From contig NZ_WYDP01000008.1 of assembly GCF_009904055.1 (NCBI RefSeq), forward strand, positions 1 to 64,000: DNA of 64,000 nucleotides. The letters run 5' to 3'. Origin of the DNA: Rubellimicrobium sp. CFH 75288 (GTDB lineage Bacteria; Pseudomonadota; Alphaproteobacteria; Rhodobacterales; Rhodobacteraceae). The position numbers were made by a program, and so were the translations under genes. The notes below the pieces were generated by a model that saw only the letters and a program-made list of their open reading frames with translations, was not told where the DNA came from and did not search any database. Shown piece after piece: positions 58,256 to 64,000 of this stretch (the first letter of the stretch is position 1; every line of letters starts with the position of its first letter).

Positions 58256-60739
58256 TCACCCCGCTTCGGCAGTCCGGGCGACGGGCAGCAGCCGCGTGAT
58301 CCCCACGGCCGCCGCCCGCGCCAGTGCAGGATCAAGCGACATCGGGATGTACTCGCCCCGCCGCCACAACTCCCCCAGATCGTCGTAATGCGGCGACAGC
58401 GGATGCCCCGACTGGCCGGTGGCGATGATGAACACGGAGGAATCCGGATCGGCGAAGTCGTAGATCCCGCGATAGGCCGCGGCATGGACGTTCACGAACG
58501 GATTGGCGCCCGTCCCCCGCACCCGCCCCCGCATGAGCGTGTGATCGTCCCCGCTCGTGCTCTGGCGGATGTTGACGAACCAGGACAGCAGCCCGCTCGT
58601 GCCCAGGACCGGGTGCTCGTGCACGGCCTCGTGCGCATTGCCCCAGCGCAGGCTCTCGAGCTGCGTCCCCCAGCGTTCCCGGATCCACAGGATCGCGTCG
58701 TCCAGCGCGAGGCGCGCGATCTCCGCGCAGGTCTCGACCGCCGCCGACTGGCGGATGTCGCACCACGCCGAGGCGCCGCCCACATTGCGGAAGACCCGCT
58801 CGATGAACAGCGGCTCCACATGGGTGAAGGCATCCGCGAGGGGACCCAGATCGTCCCGGATCAGCCGATCCTGAAGCGCCCGCATCCAGGCCGCGTAGAT
58901 GAGCGGCTCGGGCAGATGCTCGGACATCTGGCCGTTCCACTCGGCCAGAAGCGCGAGCGCGCGCTGCCGCAGCCGTTCGGGGCTGCCCTCGGGCGCCGCC
59001 TCGCCCGTGAACCACAGGTCGGCCCCCACCAGCGGCAGCAGCGTCCGAGCCGCGGGCGAGACGGTGTCGAGCTGCGCCTCGAGAAAGCTCTCGCGCGTGT
59101 GGATCTCGCGCGACTGCATCAGGAAGGCCCAGCGCTGGATGCGCTGGCTGTCGCCCCAGACAAAGGAGAGATGATCGGGAAAGGGCGCGTCGAGCGGCTT
59201 GTTGTTGGTGTTGCCGACGATCCCTCCGGGCGGGTTCATCCAGACAGGGTTGCTGTCGGTCGGCCGCACGCCCTGCCAGCGGTTCCGCTCGTCCCAGCCC
59301 AGCGTGGGCATCCGGCCCTGGCTGCGGTGCTCGGGATGGCGGACGGGGATGAGCCCCATCGTCGTCATCGCGATCCGGTTGCGATCGGCGACGACCAGGT
59401 TCTGGGACGGGGCCACGAACAGCCGCGACGCGGCCAGCGCCTGATCGACCGTCCGGGCGCGCATCAGCCGGATGGCCGCCGTCATCGTCGTGTCGCGGTC
59501 CGACAGCGCCGTCCAGGCCACCGCCATGACATGCCCCGGCGGACGGACGGTGCCCAGACCGAAATCGTCCGGCCCCAGCACCGGCCCGTTCGCCGTCCAC
59601 TGAAGCTGGAGCGTCACCGCCGGCGCATCCTTGACCGCGATGATGCTGTCGCGCGTGCGGAAGGGGGCCCATCCGTCGGGGGTGCGGTATTCCTGCGCGT
59701 TGCGCGGGTTCACCTCCTCGGCATAGACGTCCAGATCGTCCAGGTAGCTCGAGGTGATCCCCCAGCCCAGATCGGCGCTCCGGCCCGACAGGATCGCGGG
59801 GATGCCGGGCACGCTGCCGCCGATGACGCCGCCCGTCGAAAGCTCCAGCCGCGCGAGGTAGAACAGACCGGGCGCGGTCAACCCCAGATGCGGGTCCGAG
59901 GCGAGCAGGGTCGAGCCGGTCGCCGTCCGCGACGGCCCCGCCGCCCAGGCATTGGAGGCCCCCGACAGCGCCAGTCCCCGATCGGGCGAGAGCGGATCGC
60001 GCGCCGCCCGGTCCCACTCCGCCAGCCGGGGCAGCGGCCCCGGCACCAGTTCGGCATAGCGGGGCAGGGCTGCCGTCCCTTCGCCCGGCGCGGCGGGCAT
60101 CAGATCCTCCACCCGCTCGGGATCGAGCACCAGCGACAGCCGCGCGCGCAGGACCTCGGCCTCGGCCTGCCCGTTGAGCTGCAGCGCGAGCAGCTTGAGC
60201 AGCGCCAGGCTGTCCTCGGGCTGCCAGGGCGCGATCGCCTGCGGAAAGAGCCACATCTCCGGCGCACCCCGGCCTCGGGCCCCCTCGTTGACCTCCGCCA
60301 GCCAGGCGTTGACGCCGGCCGCATAGGCCGCCAGCGCCGCCTGCGTGTCCTCGTCCTGCGCCTCGAGCGACGCGCGCCCCAGCCCCGCCAGATCGAGCCG
60401 CCGCACCAGCTTGTCGATCGGGAGCGTGCGCTCGCCGAAGATCTCGCTCAGTCGGCCCTGCGCCGTTCGCCGCATCAGCAGCATCTGCCACAGCCGGTCC
60501 TGCGCGTGGACGTAGCCCAGGCCGAAGAACACGTCGGCATCGCTGCTGCCGAAGATGTGCGGCACGTTGGAATGGTCGCGGACGATCTCGACCGGCGCGG
60601 CGAGGCCCGCGACCTCCGCCGTGGCGTTGTAGTCGGGCAGCGACCGCGAGGCGAGCCACCAGACCCCGAGCAGGAGCACCAGGCCCGCGACGATCAGGGC
60701 CAGCGTGGCGCGCAACAGCCAGCGGAACAGGATGGCCAA
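58256..60739 (-). CDS. Penicillin-acylase-family Ntn-hydrolase (possible AHL acylase)
   Basis: About 827 residues, N-terminal membrane anchor (LLRATLALIVAGLVLLLGVW). The alpha chain begins near APVEIVRDHSNVPHIFG and YVHAQDRLWQM. The autocatalytic nucleophile Ser lies in LSGASNAWAAGP (Ser-Asn-Ala-Trp). Later landmarks are LGWGITSSYLDDLD and GNTNNKPLDAPFPDHLSFVW. The family hydrolyses N-acyl groups: beta-lactams, acyl-homoserine lactones and others. I prefer the TTG with GAGG upstream; a GTG at 60778 is the longer option. Substrate unknown. Confidence 0.9.
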   Translation of the reverse strand: MAILFRWLLRATLALIVAGLVLLLGVWWLASRSLPDYNATAEVAGLAAPVEIVRDHSNVPHIFGSSDADVFFGLGYVHAQDRLWQMLLMRRTAQGRLSEIFGERTLPIDKLVRRLDLAGLGRASLEAQDEDTQAALAAYAAGVNAWLAEVNEGARGRGAPEMWLFPQAIAPWQPEDSLALLKLLALQLNGQAEAEVLRARLSLVLDPERVEDLMPAAPGEGTAALPRYAELVPGPLPRLAEWDRAARDPLSPDRGLALSGASNAWAAGPSRTATGSTLLASDPHLGLTAPGLFYLARLELSTGGVIGGSVPGIPAILSGRSADLGWGITSSYLDDLDVYAEEVNPRNAQEYRTPDGWAPFRTRDSIIAVKDAPAVTLQLQWTANGPVLGPDDFGLGTVRPPGHVMAVAWTALSDRDTTMTAAIRLMRARTVDQALAASRLFVAPSQNLVVADRNRIAMTTMGLIPVRHPEHRSQGRMPTLGWDERNRWQGVRPTDSNPVWMNPPGGIVGNTNNKPLDAPFPDHLSFVWGDSQRIQRWAFLMQSREIHTRESFLEAQLDTVSPAARTLLPLVGADLWFTGEAAPEGSPERLRQRALALLAEWNGQMSEHLPEPLIYAAWMRALQDRLIRDDLGPLADAFTHVEPLFIERVFRNVGGASAWCDIRQSAAVETCAEIARLALDDAILWIRERWGTQLESLRWGNAHEAVHEHPVLGTSGLLSWFVNIRQSTSGDDHTLMRGRVRGTGANPFVNVHAAAYRGIYDFADPDSSVFIIATGQSGHPLSPHYDDLGELWRRGEYIPMSLDPALARAAAVGITRLLPVARTAEAG

Positions 60740-60828
60740 GACGGACCTCGGACAGGGCAGGGTGGTGGTTGACGCCACCGGGGGGCGCGGCCATGGGTTT
60801 GGCAGGCTTGGGGCGAGGGAGCAAGCGC

Positions 60829-61725
60829 ATGGCGGAACAGGACGCGGCGGCGGGCAGGGGGTTGCGACTGGCCTTTCTGGGACTCGGCGTGATGGGGGGA
60901 CCCATGGCCGGTCATCTGGCAGCTGCCGGGCATGACGTGACCGTGTTCAACCGCACGGCGTCCAGGGCCGCGGACTGGGTGGCGCGTCACGGCCATCGCA
61001 GCGCGCCCACCCCGCGCGAGGCGGCCGCGGGAGCCGCCGTCGTCCTCGCCTGCGTGGGCAACGACGACGACCTGCGCTCCGTCTGCCTGGGCGAGACAGG
61101 GGCGTTCGCGGGCATGGCACCGGGCACGCTCTTTGTCGATCACACGACCGTCAGCGCGCGGGTGACGCGCGAACTCGCCGCCCTCGCCGCCGAACGCGGC
61201 ATCGGCTATGTCGATGCGCCCGTCTCCGGCGGACAGGCCGGGGCCGAGAAGGGCCAGCTCTCGATCATGTGCGGCGGCTCGGAGGAGGATTTCGCCCGCG
61301 CCGCCCCGGTCCTTGCGGTCTATGCGCGCATCTGCCGCCGGCTGGGCGATGTGGGGGCCGGCCAGCTCGCCAAGATGGCCAACCAGATCGCCATTGCCGG
61401 CCTCGTCCAGGGCCTGTCGGAAGCGCTGGCCTTCGCCGAGAAGGTGGGGCTCGACGGCCGCGCGCTGGTGGAGGTGATCTCGCAGGGTGCGGCGGGGTCC
61501 TGGCAGATGGTCAACCGGCACGAGTCGATGCTCGACGGGCATTTCGAGCACGGATTCGCCGTGGACTGGATGCGCAAGGATCTGGGCATCTGCCTGGCCA
61601 CCGCGCGCGAGGTCGGCGCGACGCTGCCCGTCACGGCGCTGGTGGACCAGTTCTATGCCGATGTGCAGGCGATGGGCGGCGGACGCTGGGACACGTCGAG
61701 CCTGATTCAGAGGCTCCGCCGCTAA
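60829..61725 (+). CDS. 3-Hydroxyisobutyrate-dehydrogenase-family (beta-hydroxyacid) oxidoreductase
   Basis: 298 residues. NAD(P)-binding motif LAFLGLGVMGGPMAGHLAAA, substrate motif VDAPVSGGQAGAEKGQL, and the catalytic Lys in LAKMANQIAIAG. Members act on 3-hydroxyisobutyrate, tartronate semialdehyde or related acids; sequence alone does not decide. GAGGGAG precedes the ATG at MAEQDAAAG. It is next to convergent branched-chain amino-acid transport genes, so a role in valine breakdown is suggestive. Confidence 0.88.
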   Translation: MAEQDAAAGRGLRLAFLGLGVMGGPMAGHLAAAGHDVTVFNRTASRAADWVARHGHRSAPTPREAAAGAAVVLACVGNDDDLRSVCLGETGAFAGMAPGTLFVDHTTVSARVTRELAALAAERGIGYVDAPVSGGQAGAEKGQLSIMCGGSEEDFARAAPVLAVYARICRRLGDVGAGQLAKMANQIAIAGLVQGLSEALAFAEKVGLDGRALVEVISQGAAGSWQMVNRHESMLDGHFEHGFAVDWMRKDLGICLATAREVGATLPVTALVDQFYADVQAMGGGRWDTSSLIQRLRR

Positions 61726-61760
61726 CGGTTTCTTAACCCTTCTGTGGCATGGTGCAGGGA

Positions 61761-61784
61761 GAGGGCGGCGAATCGGCCGCCCTC
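61761..61784. terminator. Hairpin in the convergent gap before livM
   Basis: GAGGGCGGC / GCCGCCCTC, perfect 9-bp stem with a 6-base loop, between the ends of the oxidoreductase and livM genes. No clear U-run on either strand. It could serve both genes. Confidence 0.5.
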
Positions 61785-61790
61785 CACCGC

Positions 61791-63137
61791 CTACCGCTCC
61801 GGGATCAGCCCCCGGGGAGAGAACCGCAGCACCAGAAGGAGAAGCACCCCCATCGTCAGCAGACGCATATGCGCCTCGGCCCCCGCCAGGTGCCCGGCCA
61901 GCCACGACCCCTCCGGCAGCACGCCGATCAGATGGGCGAAGATCCAGCGGCCGAGCGGCTCGACCACCACCCACAGCCACCAGATCAGGAACCCGCCCAG
62001 GATCGCGCCCCAGTTGTTGCCCGATCCGCCGACGATCACCATGACCCAGATGAGAAAGGTATAGCGCAACGGCTGATACGACCCCGGCGTGAGCTGGCCG
62101 TCCAGCGTGACCATCATCGCGCCCGCAATGCCGATCACGGCCGAGCCCAGAACGAAGATCTGGAGGTGGCGGCGCGTCACGTCCTTGCCCATGGCCTCCG
62201 CGGCCACCTCGTTGTCACGGATCGCGCGCATCATCCGGCCCCAAGGGCTGTGCAGCGCGAGCTGCGCGAGAACCAGGACAACAAGAAGGACGGCCGCGAA
62301 CAGCCCCATGTAGAGGATCTTGTTCCACAGCGTGGAGGCCGTCACCGGATCATAGCCCAGCTGGGCCGCCCGGGCCACGAAGTCCGGGTCGTTCTGAAGC
62401 TGGATCGCTTGCGGGACGGGGGAGGGGATGCCCACGACGTTCTTGACCCCGCGGGCCAGCCAGTCCTCGTTCTTCAGGACGGCCAGGATGATCTCCCCGA
62501 TGCCCAGCGTGGCGATGGCGAGGTAGTCGGACCGCAGGCCGAGGGCGGTCTTGCCGATCACCCAGGCGGCCCCCGCCGCCAGCAGCCCTCCCGCCGGCCA
62601 GGCGAGGAGAACCGGCAGGCCGAGACCGCCCAGGTAGCCCGTGGAGGCCGGCGAGACCGCCTCCACCGCCGCGACGCCCGGATCGAAGACCCATCGCGTG
62701 ACAAGGAGACCCGCGACGCCGAACACGATCATGCTCCAGGTCCGGGCGCGCCCGGGCGCCATCCGTTTCCAGATCTGCACGAGCCCCAGGATCGTGACGA
62801 ACCCGAGGACGAGACCCGCCATGACCCGCAGGCCGCCCGCCTCCCACGCCTCGACGACGGGGGGCATGGCGACCAGAACGGTCGCCAGACCGCCCAAGGC
62901 CAGGAACCCGAGCACGCCGATGTTGAAGAGGCCCGCATAGCCCCACTGGAGGTTCACCCCCAGCGCCATGATGGCCGAGATGAGGCCCATGTTGACGATG
63001 GTGAGCGCATAGTTCGCTCCCATGATCCACCCCGTGACCACAAGGAGGACAGCCATGGCCAGATAGAGCAGCGGGATGCGCAGGTCGGCGCCGGCACGGG
63101 GCGCGGCTTGGCTGGTGGCGCGCGGAACGGAGGTCAT
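61791..63137 (-). CDS. livM: Branched-chain amino-acid ABC permease LivM
   Basis: 448-residue inner-membrane permease. Family motifs are NLQWGYAGLFNIGVLGFLAL, GLRSDYLAIATLGIGEI, SPWGRMMRAIRDNEVAAEAM and LIWVMVIVGGSGNNWGAILG. It is longer than E. coli LivM but typical for Rhodobacterales. Its ATG overlaps the livH stop (ATGA). Imports leucine, isoleucine and valine, or related compounds in this family. Confidence 0.93.
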   Translation of the reverse strand: MTSVPRATSQAAPRAGADLRIPLLYLAMAVLLVVTGWIMGANYALTIVNMGLISAIMALGVNLQWGYAGLFNIGVLGFLALGGLATVLVAMPPVVEAWEAGGLRVMAGLVLGFVTILGLVQIWKRMAPGRARTWSMIVFGVAGLLVTRWVFDPGVAAVEAVSPASTGYLGGLGLPVLLAWPAGGLLAAGAAWVIGKTALGLRSDYLAIATLGIGEIILAVLKNEDWLARGVKNVVGIPSPVPQAIQLQNDPDFVARAAQLGYDPVTASTLWNKILYMGLFAAVLLVVLVLAQLALHSPWGRMMRAIRDNEVAAEAMGKDVTRRHLQIFVLGSAVIGIAGAMMVTLDGQLTPGSYQPLRYTFLIWVMVIVGGSGNNWGAILGGFLIWWLWVVVEPLGRWIFAHLIGVLPEGSWLAGHLAGAEAHMRLLTMGVLLLLVLRFSPRGLIPER

Positions 63138-64000
63138 ACCGATTGCCCCTTGAAGAGGCCCGTGGGCCGGAACAGCAGGACGATGACGAGGATCGCGAAG
63201 GAGACCGCGAACTTGTACTCGGTGGACATCAGCTGCAGCAGCGATGTCGGCTCGAGCCCCTCGGGCAGCAGGTAGGCCACCACCTTGCGCCACGCATAGG
63301 TCACCATGACCTCCGAAAAGGCGATGATGAATCCCCCGGCGATGGCTCCCACCGGATTGCCGAGACCGCCGACGATCGCGGCCGCGAAGATCGGCAGGAG
63401 AAGCTGGAAGTAGGTGAAGGCCTTGAAGCTCTTGTCGAGGCCGTAAAGCACCCCCGCCGTGGTCGCCAGGGCCGCCACGATGATCCAGGTGATGGCCACC
63501 ACCCGTTCGGGGCTGATGCCCGAGAGCAGGGCCAGATCCTCGTTGTCCGAGAAGGCGCGCATCGACTTGCCCGTGCGCGTGCGGTTGAGGAACCAGAACA
63601 GCAGCGCCACGGCGACCGCGGCCGTGACCAGGGTGATCACCTGCGTGGACCGCAGCGCCAGCCCCTCCGCCAGGCCTGTCGCCTCCCGGAAGCCGCGCGC
63701 GTCGATCACGAAACGGGCGCCGTCGGTGAACACGACGTCCTCGACGCCGATGATGAAGCGGACGATGCCGTTCATGACGAACATGACGCCCATCGACACG
63801 ATCACCAGGATCACCGGAGCCGCCTTGCGCTCGCGGTAGAAGCGGTAGACGGACCGATCGGTGCCGAGTACGAGAAGGGCGGTTGCCGCGATGCCGACCG
63901 GCAGGGCGAGGAGGGCGGTGGGCAGCGGACCGAAGGTGACGCCCGCACCCTGCAGCGCGAAGGTGACAAGGATCGTGATCGCCGTGCCGAACGCCATCGT
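63134..64000 (-). CDS. livH: Branched-chain amino-acid ABC permease LivH, N-terminus cut by window edge
   Basis: About 289 residues are visible and the frame is open to the window edge. Motifs are RTGKSMRAFSDNEDLALLSG, IVGGLGNPVGAIAGGFIIAF and VLLFRPTGLFKGQSV. The family usually has about 50 more N-terminal residues, so the true start is outside. It pairs with LivM; the ATPases and binding protein are not in the window. Confidence 0.9.
   Translation of the reverse strand, partial: TMAFGTAITILVTFALQGAGVTFGPLPTALLALPVGIAATALLVLGTDRSVYRFYRERKAAPVILVIVSMGVMFVMNGIVRFIIGVEDVVFTDGARFVIDARGFREATGLAEGLALRSTQVITLVTAAVAVALLFWFLNRTRTGKSMRAFSDNEDLALLSGISPERVVAITWIIVAALATTAGVLYGLDKSFKAFTYFQLLLPIFAAAIVGGLGNPVGAIAGGFIIAFSEVMVTYAWRKVVAYLLPEGLEPTSLLQLMSTEYKFAVSFAILVIVLLFRPTGLFKGQSV

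Overview
The window is a GC-rich, densely packed alphaproteobacterial chromosome segment that looks like Rhodobacteraceae. The evidence is the dusB(nifR3)-ntrB-ntrC-ntrY-ntrX-hfq-hflX gene order, an NtrC without the sigma-54 GAFTGA loop, a fused IspDF, a GAAC-N7-GAAC SOS box at recA, a CtrA-like box pair, and many ATGA/TGATG stop-start overlaps. I saw no insertion sequence, prophage, CRISPR array or rRNA. No gene-free stretch exceeds about 240 bases.

Layout. 1-3.8 kb: the ugpBAEC glycerol-3-phosphate importer (minus strand), with a Pho box. 3.9-4.3 kb: a PRC-barrel protein behind an EcfG-like promoter. 4.5-11.9 kb: starting flush against tRNA-Lys, a GH5 glucanase, a GAF/SpoIIE-phosphatase/STAS/RsbW partner-switching set, an outer-membrane-like protein, a cellulose-synthase-like GT2 without PilZ, and a small membrane protein. 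This is the best candidate for an undescribed system. 12-21.8 kb: a translationally coupled operon with a peptide-type ABC importer, a class V aminotransferase, a GntR/FCD regulator and an AceE-like TPP enzyme without E2/E3. 21.9-26.9 kb: a surface-glycan module built around a 1120-residue three-part glycosyltransferase, facing tRNA-Asn.

27.2-37.2 kb: an EnvZ-like kinase, a sulfotransferase, recA, a FadL-type porin, a guaA-dehydrogenase-EamA operon, an MttB-family methyltransferase and a small Rhodobacterales-type protein. 37.2-45.7 kb: an HTH protein behind two CtrA-like boxes, a LysE exporter, the divergent katA/oxyR pair, a CaCA exchanger, lipA, two c-type cytochromes and a GlsB/YeaQ protein. 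45.7-49.3 kb: hpt with a tiny membrane protein, a RatA/Coq10 protein, and cinA-pgpA-ispDF with a Cys-rich micro-ORF in front. 49.3-58.2 kb: the nitrogen-regulation block through hflX, with an in-frame 71-codon extension of hfq. 58.3-64 kb: a penicillin-acylase-family hydrolase, a beta-hydroxyacid dehydrogenase, and livM plus a right-truncated livH.

How it fits together. Core metabolism and regulation (recA, guaA, lipA, ispDF, ntr, hfq) are interleaved with nutrient uptake (ugp, peptide ABC, liv) and two exopolysaccharide or surface-glycan modules. The first glycan module carries its own phosphatase/antagonist/anti-sigma circuit but no sigma factor. Its output may therefore be a sigma factor encoded elsewhere, or direct control of glycan synthesis.
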